64,000 nt of DNA from Mesorhizobium sp. dw_380 (GTDB lineage: Bacteria; Pseudomonadota; Alphaproteobacteria; Rhizobiales; Rhizobiaceae). Under the pieces are notes generated by a model that had not been told where the DNA came from, did not search any database, and saw nothing but the letters and a program-made list of their open reading frames with translations. The translations under genes were made by a program, and so were the position numbers. Shown piece by piece: positions 29,979 through 39,673 of the stretch. The stretch covers positions 62,001 to 126,000 of the forward strand of contig NZ_JAFFIW010000008.1 of assembly GCF_018588885.1 (NCBI RefSeq). The letters are read 5' to 3'. How positions within the stretch are numbered: position 1 is the first letter of the stretch; each line of letters opens with the position of its first letter.

Positions 29979-31492
29979 GGCTAAGCGGTAAACTGCCGGC
30001 AATCGTAGCCACGGCATTCAGCCTGCTGCTCGTCGGGACGAATGTGCAGGGCGTTGTCGAGGCGAAAAGCACGCAGGTGACGGCCACGACAGCCACGCAG
30101 CGCGTCAAGCTTGGCCTCAACAAATCGGTTGTCATAGACCTGCCGAGCGATGCCTACGACATCCTTGTGGCCAACCCGACGGTTGCCGATGCGGTGACCC
30201 GCACCGCACGGCGTATCTACCTGTTCGGCAAAGCGGTCGGTGAGACCAACATTTTCGTCTTCGGTCCGAACGGCGAGCAGATTGCCAGCCTGGATCTGGC
30301 CATCGAACGCGATGTCGCCGGCCTGGAGGACTACATCAAGCGCTTCATTCCGACCTCGGAAATCAAGGTGGAGCTGCTCAACGACAATGTCGTCCTGACC
30401 GGAACCGTCGACACGCCGCTGGACGCGAAACGGGCGGTTGATCTGGCGACGATCTTCGTCTCGGGCGGTGAAGCAACGACGGGACAATATTCGCAGACCG
30501 CGGCCGGCGGCTCGGCCCAGAGCGGTGTCGACATCAATAACCCGGACCAGGAGCGCCGCGTCTCGAAGATCGTCAACCTCTTGCAGATCATCGGCGACGA
30601 CCAGGTCACGCTGAAGGTGACGGTCGCCGAAGTCAGCCGCTCCGTGATGAAGCAGCTCGGCGTCAACATGGTCGGCAGCGGCGGCAGCAATGGCATAAGC
30701 TACGGCGCGATCAGCGACAATTTCACCGGGCTTGGCAAACAGCTCTCGAATTCGGGCTTCAATATCGGCGCCTCCGGGCTGCAGGCCTATATCAACGCCA
30801 TGGAGCAGTCCGGGGTCATGAAGACCTTGGCCGAGCCAACCTTGACCGCCGTATCCGGCGAGAAGGCGACCTTCAAGGTCGGCGGCGAATACAACATGGT
30901 GAGCGGTGTCTCCGCGAACGTGTCGACTGACAACCAGACCGGCCTGAAGACCTACACCGTTGAAAAGATCGAGTACGGCATCGGGCTGGAATTTCAGCCG
31001 GTGGTTTTGTCGCCCGGACGCATCAGCCTGAAAGTCAGAACCTCAGTCTCCGAGCCGACAACCGAAGGATCCGTGTCACTGTCCGAGGGCGTGACAAGTC
31101 CCGGTATGAATGCCCTGTCGTTGCGCAAGCGTCTTGCCGATACCACGGTTGAATTGCCCTCAGGCGGCTCCATGATGATCGCGGGCCTGGTGCGAGACGA
31201 TGTCAGGCAAGCCGTCAACGGCTTGCCCGGGCTGACAAAAATCCCCGTGCTTGGCGCTCTCTTCCGCAGCAGGGATTTCGTGCGCAACGAGACCGAGCTG
31301 GTGATCATCATCACGCCCTATCTTGTGAAGCCGGTGGCACGTAACGATCTCGCCAAGCCGGATGACAATTTCAATCCTCCGAGCGACGGCGCCGGCATGT
31401 TTCTTGGCCGCGTCAATCGTGTCTACGGCACCATGCAGACCAACAAGCCCAACGGCCGCTACCACGGCGTTGTCGGCTTCATCTACAAGTGA
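29975..31492 (+). CDS. cpaC: Outer-membrane secretin CpaC (RcpA)
   Basis: The 505-residue protein forms the outer-membrane pore through which the pilus emerges. A signal peptide (about 1-28) is followed by the pilus N-terminal domain (about 45-115), a BON-like part (EIKVELLNDNVVLTGTVD) and the C-terminal secretin domain with LRKRLADTTVELPSGGSMMI and ETELVIIITPYLVKP. It overlaps cpaB by 4 bp (ATGA), indicating translational coupling. Confidence 0.95.
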   Translation: MRLSGKLPAIVATAFSLLLVGTNVQGVVEAKSTQVTATTATQRVKLGLNKSVVIDLPSDAYDILVANPTVADAVTRTARRIYLFGKAVGETNIFVFGPNGEQIASLDLAIERDVAGLEDYIKRFIPTSEIKVELLNDNVVLTGTVDTPLDAKRAVDLATIFVSGGEATTGQYSQTAAGGSAQSGVDINNPDQERRVSKIVNLLQIIGDDQVTLKVTVAEVSRSVMKQLGVNMVGSGGSNGISYGAISDNFTGLGKQLSNSGFNIGASGLQAYINAMEQSGVMKTLAEPTLTAVSGEKATFKVGGEYNMVSGVSANVSTDNQTGLKTYTVEKIEYGIGLEFQPVVLSPGRISLKVRTSVSEPTTEGSVSLSEGVTSPGMNALSLRKRLADTTVELPSGGSMMIAGLVRDDVRQAVNGLPGLTKIPVLGALFRSRDFVRNETELVIIITPYLVKPVARNDLAKPDDNFNPPSDGAGMFLGRVNRVYGTMQTNKPNGRYHGVVGFIYK

Positions 31493-31506
31493 ATGGGGAA
31501 GCGGAC

Positions 31507-32244
31507 ATGTCTCAGGCAGCGTTGAAGACAAGGACCATCGCCACGACGGCACGCACCAGCCGTTCGCGGGCCGGCCTGCGGGTGCTGCCGATCCTGGCGG
31601 TGGTGGCGACGGCGTTGCTGGCCGGCTGCGCGCAGCGCGACAGCGTCACCGTGGGTGCCATTCCGGACGACTATCGCACCAACCATCCGATCGTCATCGC
31701 AGAGAAGAACGAGAAGATCGACCTTCCCGTAGGCGCCGGCGATCGCGGCATGACCGGTTCGCAGCGCGACACCCTCCTCGGTTTCCTCGACAGCTATGAC
31801 AAGAGTGCGGCTCCGGCATTGACGATCCAGGTTCCCAGCGGATCGGCCAATGAGGCTGCCGCGACGGCGGCCGCGCGCGATTTCGCCCGGCTCGCGGTCG
31901 CCAGCGGCGTCAAGCGCAACCGGATCGTCCTGGTTTCCTATCAGGCCGGCTCGAGCGAGATATCCGCCCCGGTCCGCGTCTCCTATATCGCGGTGAAAGC
32001 CCAGACCGACAAATGCGGACGCTGGCCCGATGATCTGGTCGAGACGTCGGAAAACAAACACTATGCCGACTTCGGCTGCTCCTATCAGAACAATCTCGCC
32101 GCTCAGATGGCCAATCCGGGCGATCTGCTCGGGCCGCGCAAGCAGACTACCATCGACGCGGAAAACCGGGGCAAGGTGATCGACGTCTACCGCAGCAGGG
32201 GCATTTCGGATGAGTTTCTCGGCTCTTCGGAAGTGACCTACTGA
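31507..32244 (+). CDS. cpaD: Pilus assembly lipoprotein CpaD
   Basis: The 245-residue protein has a lipobox-like signal end (ATALLAGCAQRDS), so it should be lipidated in the outer membrane. The conserved CpaD/TadX body includes QVPSGSANEAAATAAARDFA and CGRWPDDLVETSENKHYADF. I chose the ATG at 31507, with GGGGAAG upstream; a GTG at 31489 overlaps the cpaC stop. It is thought to stabilise the secretin. Confidence 0.9.
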   Translation: MSQAALKTRTIATTARTSRSRAGLRVLPILAVVATALLAGCAQRDSVTVGAIPDDYRTNHPIVIAEKNEKIDLPVGAGDRGMTGSQRDTLLGFLDSYDKSAAPALTIQVPSGSANEAAATAAARDFARLAVASGVKRNRIVLVSYQAGSSEISAPVRVSYIAVKAQTDKCGRWPDDLVETSENKHYADFGCSYQNNLAAQMANPGDLLGPRKQTTIDAENRGKVIDVYRSRGISDEFLGSSEVTY

Positions 32245-32294
32245 GCCGCCCTTGGGAAAGAGAAGCCACGGAAAGAACAGGCCACGGAAAGAGC

Positions 32295-33584
32295 ATGACC
32301 ATGAGCAACCTCGCCTATGACGCTATCGTGGACAGCGGTGACACCTCGCCGCAGGACATCGCCGCGATGCAGGCGTTGCGGCCGGTTCCGCGCATCTCGA
32401 TCCAGGCATTCTGCGAGACCGAGGGCGTTGCCAATCCGGTCGAACGCGCCGGCGAGGACCGCCGCATGACCAAGGCGCATCTCAAGGTCCATATGGGCGG
32501 CGTCCCCACGGCAATCGAGTTCTATCAGTCGGCGCCGACGCCGAACCTGATCCTGCTGGAGTCACGCAGCGAACCCAAGCAATTGCTGGAGCAGCTTGCC
32601 CAGCTCTCGGAATACTGCGATCCATCCTCGAAAGTGGTGGTGATCGGCCATTACAATGATGTCGGTCTCTATCGCGAACTCATCCGCTCCGGCATCTCCG
32701 AATATGTCATCGCGCCGGTGTCCATGGCCGACATCGTCAGTGTGGTGTCGTCGATTTTCGTCGATCCGGAGGCCGAACCGATCGGCCGTTCTATCGCCTT
32801 TGTTGGCGCCAAGGGAGGCGTCGGCTCTTCCACCATCGCCCACAACGTGGCCTGGGCAATGTCGTCCCTGTTCAAGTCCGAGGTCGTCGTTGCCGACCTC
32901 GACCTCGCCTTTGGCACGGCCAACATCAATTTCGATCAGGATCCGGCACAGGGCATCGCCGAAGCGGTGTTCTCGCCTGAACGCATAGACGAAGTCTATC
33001 TCGACCGGCTGCTGACGCAGTGCGCCGAGCACCTGTCGCTGCTCGCGGCACCCTCGACGCTGGAACGCGTCTATGACTTCGACCCCGACGCCTTTGCGCA
33101 GCTTGTCGACACCGCGCAGCGCAGCGTGCCGCTTCTGGTGCTGGACGTTCCCCATGTCTGGACGGGCTGGGCCAAGAACACGCTGGTCAAGGCTGACGAG
33201 ATCGTCATCACGGCGACACCCGAACTTGCCAATCTGCGCAACACCAAGAACCTCGTCGACATGTTCAAGCGGCTTCGCCCCAACGATCCGCCGCCGAAGC
33301 TGATCATCAACCAGGCCGGCGTCCCCAAGCGACCGGAAATTTCGCCGTCCGATTTCGCCGAGCCGCTCGGGCTGACGCCGATGTCGGTCATTGGCTTTGA
33401 TCCGGTGCTGTTCGGCAATGCCGCCAACAACGGGCGCATGCTGGGCGAGATGGACGCCAAGAACCAGGTTGTCGCGACCATCAACGAGATTGCCCATGTG
33501 CTGACCGGGCGAAGCGAGATCCGGACGAAAAAGAAGGCTGGCCTGGGCAGCCTGCTCGGCAAGCTCTCGCGCAACAAGAAGTGA
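32295..33584 (+). CDS. cpaE: Pilus localisation ATPase CpaE (TadZ)
   Basis: The 429-residue protein combines an N-terminal pseudo-receiver-like domain (about 60-150) and a ParA/MinD-type ATPase (from about 160). The deviant Walker A is FVGAKGGVGSSTIAHNV and the Walker B-like region is VVVADLDLAFG. CpaE marks the pole where the pilus is built. The C-terminus is basic (GSLLGKLSRNKK). An ATG 6 bp later is an alternative start. Confidence 0.92.
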   Translation: MTMSNLAYDAIVDSGDTSPQDIAAMQALRPVPRISIQAFCETEGVANPVERAGEDRRMTKAHLKVHMGGVPTAIEFYQSAPTPNLILLESRSEPKQLLEQLAQLSEYCDPSSKVVVIGHYNDVGLYRELIRSGISEYVIAPVSMADIVSVVSSIFVDPEAEPIGRSIAFVGAKGGVGSSTIAHNVAWAMSSLFKSEVVVADLDLAFGTANINFDQDPAQGIAEAVFSPERIDEVYLDRLLTQCAEHLSLLAAPSTLERVYDFDPDAFAQLVDTAQRSVPLLVLDVPHVWTGWAKNTLVKADEIVITATPELANLRNTKNLVDMFKRLRPNDPPPKLIINQAGVPKRPEISPSDFAEPLGLTPMSVIGFDPVLFGNAANNGRMLGEMDAKNQVVATINEIAHVLTGRSEIRTKKKAGLGSLLGKLSRNKK

Positions 33585-33607
33585 CGCTTTGGAACCGGTA
33601 GTCGATC

Positions 33608-35116
33608 ATGTTCGGTAAAAGAGGCAACGACGACGGCAACCGGTTCACGCCGGAATTTCGCCAGCCAGCATCGCCGCCGGCCGCGCCGCCGGCCGCGGGT
33701 TCGACGGACACGGCAGTTCTTGCCCGGCCCGCGGCAACGCCGCAGCCGAGCGCGCCTGTCGCGCCACCGGCTCGCCGCGCGGTCGAAGCACTGCCCATCG
33801 CGCCTGAGCAGAGGCGTGGCCCGCGCGAAAAGAGCGAAACCTACTACGACACCAAGAGCCAGGTTTTTTCCGCGCTCATCGACACGATCGACCTGTCGCA
33901 ACTCGCCAAGCTCGACCCCGAAAGCGCGCGCGAGGAAATCCGCGACATCGTCAACGATATCATCGCGATCAAGAATTTCGCGATGTCGATCGCCGAGCAG
34001 GAGGAACTGCTCGAGGACATCTGCAATGACGTGCTTGGGTATGGGCCTCTCGAGCCATTGCTGGCCCGCGACGATATCGCTGATATCATGGTCAACGGGT
34101 CCAAGAACGTCTACATCGAAGTCAACGGCAAGGTCGAGCAGACCAGCATTCGCTTTCGCGACAACCAGCAGCTTCTCAACATCTGCCAGCGCATCGTCAG
34201 CCAGGTCGGCCGCCGTGTCGACGAATCCAGCCCGATCTGCGACGCCCGTCTCCCCGACGGCTCTCGCGTCAACGTCATCGCACCGCCGCTCGCCATCGAC
34301 GGCACCGCGCTCACCATCCGCAAATTCAAGAAGGACAAGCTGACGCTCGATCAGCTGGTCAAGTTCGGCGCCATCTCGCCGCAGGGCGCCGAAGTCCTCA
34401 AGATCATCGGCCGTGTTCGCTGCAACATCGTCATCTCGGGCGGCACCGGCTCCGGCAAGACGACACTGCTCAACTGCCTGACCAACTACATCGACCGCGA
34501 GGAGCGCGTCATCACCTGCGAGGACTCGGCCGAACTGCAACTGCAGCAGCCGCATGTCGTGCGCCTGGAAACCCGTCCGCCCAACCTCGAAGGCGAAGGC
34601 GAGGTGACGATGCGCGACCTGGTCAAGAACTGCCTGCGCATGCGGCCGGAGCGCATCATCGTCGGCGAAGTGCGCGGCCCCGAAGTGTTCGATCTTCTGC
34701 AGGCGATGAACACCGGCCATGACGGCTCGATGGGCACGATCCACTCGAACAGCCCGCGCGAATGCCTGAACCGTATCGAATCCATGATCGCCATGGGCGG
34801 CTTTTCACTGCCGCAGAAAACCGTGCGCGAGATCGTCGTCGGCTCCATCGACGTGATCATCCAGGCGGCGCGTCTGCGCGACGGTTCGCGCCGCATCACC
34901 CACATCACCGAAGTGATCGGGATGGAGGGCGACGTCATCATCACGCAGGATATCGTCCTCTACAACATCAAGGGCGAGGACGCCAACGGCAGGCTGCTGG
35001 GCGAGCACGTCTCGACCGGCATCGGCCGCCCGCATTTCTGGGACCGGGCTCGTTACTACGGCGAGGAGCAGCGCCTCGCCACCGCGCTCGAGGCGATGGA
35101 GAAACGCGCTGACTGA
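33608..35116 (+). CDS. cpaF: Pilus assembly ATPase CpaF (TadA)
   Basis: The 502-residue secretion ATPase powers pilin assembly. A variable Ala/Pro-rich N-terminus (to about residue 75) precedes an N-terminal domain and the ATPase core with Walker A VISGGTGSGKTTLLN, Walker B RIIVGEVRGPEVFD, and the His-box region MNTGHDGSMGTIHSN. The spacing to cpaE is 23 bp. Full length, no sign of damage. Confidence 0.96.
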   Translation: MFGKRGNDDGNRFTPEFRQPASPPAAPPAAGSTDTAVLARPAATPQPSAPVAPPARRAVEALPIAPEQRRGPREKSETYYDTKSQVFSALIDTIDLSQLAKLDPESAREEIRDIVNDIIAIKNFAMSIAEQEELLEDICNDVLGYGPLEPLLARDDIADIMVNGSKNVYIEVNGKVEQTSIRFRDNQQLLNICQRIVSQVGRRVDESSPICDARLPDGSRVNVIAPPLAIDGTALTIRKFKKDKLTLDQLVKFGAISPQGAEVLKIIGRVRCNIVISGGTGSGKTTLLNCLTNYIDREERVITCEDSAELQLQQPHVVRLETRPPNLEGEGEVTMRDLVKNCLRMRPERIIVGEVRGPEVFDLLQAMNTGHDGSMGTIHSNSPRECLNRIESMIAMGGFSLPQKTVREIVVGSIDVIIQAARLRDGSRRITHITEVIGMEGDVIITQDIVLYNIKGEDANGRLLGEHVSTGIGRPHFWDRARYYGEEQRLATALEAMEKRAD

Positions 35117-35145
35117 CGCATCCGCAGGCGTGAAGGTTCTGGTCG

Positions 35146-36159
35146 ATGTTTGGAATTGACGGCACCGTATTGGCGTTTGTCGTACTCGCCGGCTTCAGCG
35201 CCGGCGCGGTCGCCTATGCATTCCTGTTCAACCAGATCAGCAATGAGAAACAGGCCGGCAAGCGCCTGGAAACGATCAAGGCCGCGGAGACGGACCGTTC
35301 CATCGTCAATGCCACGCGCGACCGCGCGGCGGACGCGGCCAAGCGCCGAAAATCGGTCCAGGATTCTCTGAAGGAACTCGACGCGAAGCAGAAAACCAAG
35401 GACACCGCCGTCAAGAAGCCGCCGCTGAAGGCGCAGCTTCGCCAGGCCGGGATGAAGGTTCCGATTGAGCGCTTCTATGTTTATTCCGCCATATGCGGCC
35501 TCGCGCTGACGATTGTCGCGTTCGTGGCCGGGGCGCCGCTGATTGTCTTGCCCGGCGTGCTGCTGGCGGGTGCGCTCGGCCTGCCGCGCTGGTTCGTCTC
35601 GTTTCGCCGCACGCGCCGCGTCAAGGCATTCCTCAACGAATTTCCAAACGCGCTCGACATCATCGTGCGCGCGGTCAAGTCGGGCCTGCCGCTGAACGAT
35701 GCCGTGCGCCTGATCGCCAACGAATCCCCCGAGCCGGTGAAGACCGAGTTTCGCCGCATCGTCGATTCGCAGCAGATGGGCCTGTCGATCCCCGATGCGA
35801 CCTTGCGCATGCCCGAAACCATGCCATGCACCGAGGCGAGCTTCTTCGGCATCGTCATCCAGATCCAGTCGCAGGCCGGCGGCAACCTGTCCGAGGCGCT
35901 GGGCAACCTTTCGCGCGTGCTTCGTGATCGCAAGAAGATGAAGGCCAAGGTCCAGGCGCTGTCGATGGAGGCGAAGGCATCCGCCGCCATCATCGGCGCG
36001 CTGCCTTTCATCGTCTCCTTCCTCGTCTATCTCTCCAGCCCCAATTACTTGATGCCGCTGTTCAACACGAGTGTCGGCAATCTCATTCTCGGGTGTTCTG
36101 CCGTCTGGATGTCAATCGGCATCTTGGTGATGCGCAAGATGATGAACTTCGACGTCTAG
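35146..36159 (+). CDS. tadB: Inner-membrane platform protein TadB (CpaG)
   Basis: The 337-residue protein has the type II secretion F domain (FPNALDIIVRAVKSGLPLND..., SEALGNLSRVLRDRKKMKAK), one N-terminal helix and three further hydrophobic segments in the middle and C-terminus. TadB and TadC form the platform acted on by CpaF. It starts 29 bp after cpaF. Confidence 0.93.
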   Translation: MFGIDGTVLAFVVLAGFSAGAVAYAFLFNQISNEKQAGKRLETIKAAETDRSIVNATRDRAADAAKRRKSVQDSLKELDAKQKTKDTAVKKPPLKAQLRQAGMKVPIERFYVYSAICGLALTIVAFVAGAPLIVLPGVLLAGALGLPRWFVSFRRTRRVKAFLNEFPNALDIIVRAVKSGLPLNDAVRLIANESPEPVKTEFRRIVDSQQMGLSIPDATLRMPETMPCTEASFFGIVIQIQSQAGGNLSEALGNLSRVLRDRKKMKAKVQALSMEAKASAAIIGALPFIVSFLVYLSSPNYLMPLFNTSVGNLILGCSAVWMSIGILVMRKMMNFDV

Positions 36160-36168
36160 GATCGTGGC

Positions 36169-37188
36169 ATGACCGAGCAAGTCATCAAATCACTGACCGA
36201 CCCGACCCTTCTGATCGCGCTGCTGGTCGGCATCGCCGTGTTCGCGACGGTCTTCACCCTGCTGCCGGCGTTTGGCGGAAACCAGCTCAAGGCGCGCATG
36301 AAGTCGGTCGCGCTCGAGCGCGATGAGCTTCGCGCCAAGCAGCGCGCGCGGCTCGCAAACGAAGCTGATCGCCGCCGCAAGGGCCTGCGCGAAGAACAGT
36401 CGGTCGGCATGCGCAACATTGTCGATCGGCTCGACCTGCGGCGCGCTCTGGCCGACGAGGGCACCTTGCAGAAACTCAAGGTCGCCGGCTTCCGGGGACA
36501 GAATCCGCTGACGCGGTTTCTCTTCTTCCGTCTCGTGCTGCCTTTTGTCGGCTTTGCGCTGGGTCTGGTCTACATATTCGTGCTGGGAGGATTGCCTGAC
36601 AAACCCCTGGTCATCCGGCTGTTCGTCTGCATCCTCGTCGCCTATGGCGGGTTCTACGCACCGATCATCTATGTCAACAACCGCGCCACCAAGCGCAAGC
36701 AATCGATCCAGATGGCGTGGCCGGATGCGCTCGACCTGATGCTGATTTGCGTGGAGTCAGGCATGTCGGTGGAGGCCGCGCTGCGCAAGGTCGCCGACGA
36801 GATCGGCGCGCAGTCGGTTGCGCTGGCGGAAGAGTTCATCCTGACCAACGCCGAGCTTTCCTATCTGCAGGAACGCAAGCAGGCCTATGAGAACCTGGCG
36901 AGCCGCACCGGGCTGGAATCGGTCAAATCGGTGTCGCAGGCGCTCGTCCAGGCCGAGCGTTACGGCACACCGGTGGCGCACGCGCTGCGCGTGCTTGCCG
37001 CTGAAAGCCGCGACATGCGCATGAACGCCGCCGAGAAAAAGGCCGCCGCCTTGCCGCCCAAACTCACAGTGCCGATGATCCTGTTCTTCCTGCCTGTACT
37101 TTTCGCCATTATCCTGGGCCCCGCCGGCATCCAGGTCAGCCAGCGCGGCGGCATCTTCGGCGATCAGCATAGCACCAGCAGCAAGTAA
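36169..37188 (+). CDS. tadC: Inner-membrane platform protein TadC (CpaH)
   Basis: The 339-residue protein is the second T2SF-domain platform subunit (AWPDALDLMLICVESGMSVEA..., VKSVSQALVQAERYGTPVAHA), with membrane segments at about 15-35, 120-140, 145-165 and 300-320. It follows tadB by 9 bp and closes the operon at a bidirectional terminator. Confidence 0.93.
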   Translation: MTEQVIKSLTDPTLLIALLVGIAVFATVFTLLPAFGGNQLKARMKSVALERDELRAKQRARLANEADRRRKGLREEQSVGMRNIVDRLDLRRALADEGTLQKLKVAGFRGQNPLTRFLFFRLVLPFVGFALGLVYIFVLGGLPDKPLVIRLFVCILVAYGGFYAPIIYVNNRATKRKQSIQMAWPDALDLMLICVESGMSVEAALRKVADEIGAQSVALAEEFILTNAELSYLQERKQAYENLASRTGLESVKSVSQALVQAERYGTPVAHALRVLAAESRDMRMNAAEKKAAALPPKLTVPMILFFLPVLFAIILGPAGIQVSQRGGIFGDQHSTSSK

Positions 37189-37211
37189 GCAACGACGGTT
37201 GCTCCAAGAAG

Positions 37212-37242
37212 AAGGCCGCGTGACTGACACCACGCGGCCTTT
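37212..37242. terminator. Bidirectional terminator between tadC and tadD
   Basis: A perfect 11-bp stem (AAGGCCGCGTG with CACGCGGCCTT, loop ACTGACAC) sits 23 bp after tadC and 35 bp after the end of convergent tadD. T and A runs are short on both sides. Confidence 0.8.
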
Positions 37243-37277
37243 CGATGTCCGACGATCCGTCCGCTGCTTGCCGACGG

Positions 37278-38105
37278 TCAGTTGGTGGCGGCCTTGCCCT
37301 TGCCCTTGTCCTGGTCCTTGAGCTGGCTCCAGGCATTCTGCTGGGCCAGCATCTGCCTGAGATAAGCGACGTTGGCCTGCGCCTGTTCGGGCGAGAGCTC
37401 CTGTGAGGCGATCTTCTCGGCTTCGTCGAAGCGGCCCTGCAGGCCAACCACCAATGCCAGGTTTTGGCGCACACGGCTATCGGCGTTGGGCTGCTGGGCA
37501 GCCGAACGCATATAGGTTTCGGCGGTGCGCAGATCCCCTTCCAGCACATAGGACATGCCGAGATTGGAGAGAACCGACGGCTCGTTCGGCTTGAGTTCGA
37601 GGGCCTTGCGGTAAAGCTGGCGCGCATCGTCCTTCTGGCCAAGCTGGTCCAGAATGGCCGCTTCCGCCGACACCAGCCTCCAGTCTGGATATTCCGGCGT
37701 CTGTGCGCGGCGCACGGCATCGAGCGCTGCCTCGAACTGGCCATTGGCGGCCAGCGCCTTGCCGTAGGCCGCGAGCACGTCGCGGTCCTTTGGGTAGGCG
37801 ATCGCCAGCTTGCGCATCACGGCAAGCGACTGGTCGGCATCGCCGTCCATCTGCAGCGCAGCCGCGAAATTGGTCGCGATTCGCTTGTCGTTGGGGTTCC
37901 TGGCGTAGGACTGGCCGAGCGCGGCCGTGGCACTGTGCAGCTCTCCCGCCGACATGGTCTCCAGCGGCTTGCCGCCGGTGCGGCCGATCGAGCCGGTGGT
38001 CATCCTGCTGGTACCGCAACCCGCGACGCCCGCCGCGAGCGCCAGCATGAGGGCCGTGGTGACAAGCCGTTTGCTCCTGGCATTCACTGTGCGGTTGGTC
38101 GGCAT
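37278..38105 (-). CDS. tadD: TPR lipoprotein TadD
   Basis: The roughly 275-residue protein has a lipobox (LALAAGVAGCGTS) and several TPR repeats (DKRIATNFAAALQMDGDADQSL, DVLAAYGKALAANGQFEAA, EPSVLSNLGMSYVLEGDLR, DSRVRQNLALVVGLQGRFD). TadD is the TPR pilotin-like partner of the secretin. I chose the ATG at 38105; a GTG at 38111 lies nearer the GGAGG site and may be used. It converges with tadC and has an intergenic palindrome upstream. Confidence 0.88.
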   Translation of the reverse strand: MPTNRTVNARSKRLVTTALMLALAAGVAGCGTSRMTTGSIGRTGGKPLETMSAGELHSATAALGQSYARNPNDKRIATNFAAALQMDGDADQSLAVMRKLAIAYPKDRDVLAAYGKALAANGQFEAALDAVRRAQTPEYPDWRLVSAEAAILDQLGQKDDARQLYRKALELKPNEPSVLSNLGMSYVLEGDLRTAETYMRSAAQQPNADSRVRQNLALVVGLQGRFDEAEKIASQELSPEQAQANVAYLRQMLAQQNAWSQLKDQDKGKGKAATN

Positions 38106-38173
38106 CGGCACCTAAGCCTCCATTCATGCGCGTGGCCATTGCGTGGCCATCTTCCCTCCCGCAGAAATATTCT

Positions 38174-38196
38174 GTTAACCCTAACGGAGGGTTAAC
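38174..38196. promoter_or_regulatory. Perfect palindrome GTTAACCCT-AACGG-AGGGTTAAC
   Basis: Two 9-bp arms with a 5-bp spacer lie between divergent tadD and the aminopeptidase gene. Each arm contains TTAACC, the half-site of CtrA-type response regulators. It is 69 bp from the tadD start and 41 bp from the aminopeptidase start, so it could control either. Confidence 0.55.
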
Positions 38197-38236
38197 AAAT
38201 GCCGACTCGGCTTGGGCTCGGCAAGGAGAACATCGA

Positions 38237-39601
38237 ATGCCTGTCGAACTCGTCGAGAAGAAATTGCAAGGTGCGTTGCCGGTGCATCTCGTGGCCCGTG
38301 ACGGTCTGGAGGCCTCAGGCCTGGCGCCATCCATGGTCGCCTGGGCCAGGGCCAACGGCTTTTCCGGCGAGGCAGGCAGGACGCTGGCCGTGCCCGGCGA
38401 AAACGGCGCGCTCGCCGGCGCCCTGTTCGGTGTTGGCGACGGCGAGGGCGCGCTCGCTCTCGGCGCGCTGTCGAAAACGCTGCCAGAAGGCGACTGGCAT
38501 TTCGCCTCAGTGCCTGCCGAGCCGGAACTCGCGGCAATCGCGCTGGCGCTCGGCGGCTATGTCTTTACCCGTTACGGCAAGAAGCCAGGCAAGGCGCTGC
38601 GCTTCGACCTGCCGGCCGGTGTCGACGCGGCCCGCGTTCGCCGGGTCGCCGATGGCGTCTTCCTGACGCGCGACCTGGTCAACACGCCGACCAGCGATAT
38701 GGGGCCGGACGACCTGGAGAAGGCAGTGCGGACCCTGGCCGAGGCCCACAAGGCCGAAGTCTCCGTGATCAAGGGCGACGACCTGCTTGCCCAGAACTTC
38801 CCGATGATCCACGCCGTCGGCCGGGCATCCGTCAGCGCGCCGCGCCTGATCGACATGATTTGGGGGCAACAGGGCGCGCCGAAGGTGACGCTTGTCGGCA
38901 AGGGCGTCTGCTTCGACACCGGCGGCCTCGATATCAAGCCGTCGTCCGGCATGCTGTTGATGAAGAAGGACATGGGCGGTGCCGCCAATGTGCTCGGCCT
39001 GGCTTCGATGATCATGGCCGCGGGTTTGAACGTGCGGCTGCGCGTGCTGATCCCCGCGGTCGAGAATTCGATTGCCGGCAACGCCTTCCGGCCGGGTGAC
39101 GTGCTGGCGAGCCGCAAGGGCATCTCAGTCGAGATCGGCAACACGGACGCTGAGGGGAGGCTCGTACTTGGCGACGCGCTGGCGCTGGCCGACGAGGAGG
39201 AGCCTCGGCTCCTGGTCGATATGGCGACGCTGACCGGGGCTGCCCGCGTCGCGCTCGGCCCTGACCTGCCGCCTTTCTACACCGGCGACGAGGCGCTGGC
39301 CTCGGATCTGGCGGCGGCATCGCTGGCGGTCGAGGATCCGCTATGGCGCATGCCGCTGTGGCGGCCCTACGATGCGAAACTGTCGTCGAAGATCGCCGAC
39401 ATCAACAATGTCACGACGGACGGTTTCGCCGGCTCGATCACGGCGGCATTGTTTCTCAAGCGCTTTGTCGAGAAGACGGTGAGCTGGGCGCATTTCGACA
39501 TCTTCGCCTGGAACCCGGCTGACCGCCCGCACGGTCCTGCCGGTGGCGAAGCACAGGGCATCCGCGCCCTGGAGCGAATTGTCACAAAACGGTTCGGCTG
39601 A
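38237..39601 (+). CDS. M17 family leucyl aminopeptidase
   Basis: The 454-residue metallopeptidase removes N-terminal residues from peptides. The signature NTDAEGRLVLGDALALAD is complete, with metal ligands also in VGKGVCFDTGGLDIKPS and MKKDMGGAANVLG. The frame is open upstream through the palindrome, so I chose the ATG at 38237, preceded by AAGGAGAACATCGA. It is shorter than E. coli PepA in its N-terminal domain. Confidence 0.92.
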   Translation: MPVELVEKKLQGALPVHLVARDGLEASGLAPSMVAWARANGFSGEAGRTLAVPGENGALAGALFGVGDGEGALALGALSKTLPEGDWHFASVPAEPELAAIALALGGYVFTRYGKKPGKALRFDLPAGVDAARVRRVADGVFLTRDLVNTPTSDMGPDDLEKAVRTLAEAHKAEVSVIKGDDLLAQNFPMIHAVGRASVSAPRLIDMIWGQQGAPKVTLVGKGVCFDTGGLDIKPSSGMLLMKKDMGGAANVLGLASMIMAAGLNVRLRVLIPAVENSIAGNAFRPGDVLASRKGISVEIGNTDAEGRLVLGDALALADEEEPRLLVDMATLTGAARVALGPDLPPFYTGDEALASDLAAASLAVEDPLWRMPLWRPYDAKLSSKIADINNVTTDGFAGSITAALFLKRFVEKTVSWAHFDIFAWNPADRPHGPAGGEAQGIRALERIVTKRFG

Positions 39602-39673
39602 TGGCCGCACGCAGTGCCTGCAAATTGCTGAAACTGAAACGGAACCGAAACAATTTGCCGGCATGCTGGCGCG

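Noticed and set aside
33071..34744. A 557-codon minus-strand open frame opposite cpaE/cpaF
   Set aside because: Composition is that of an antisense shadow of two well-identified genes; no recognisable fold.
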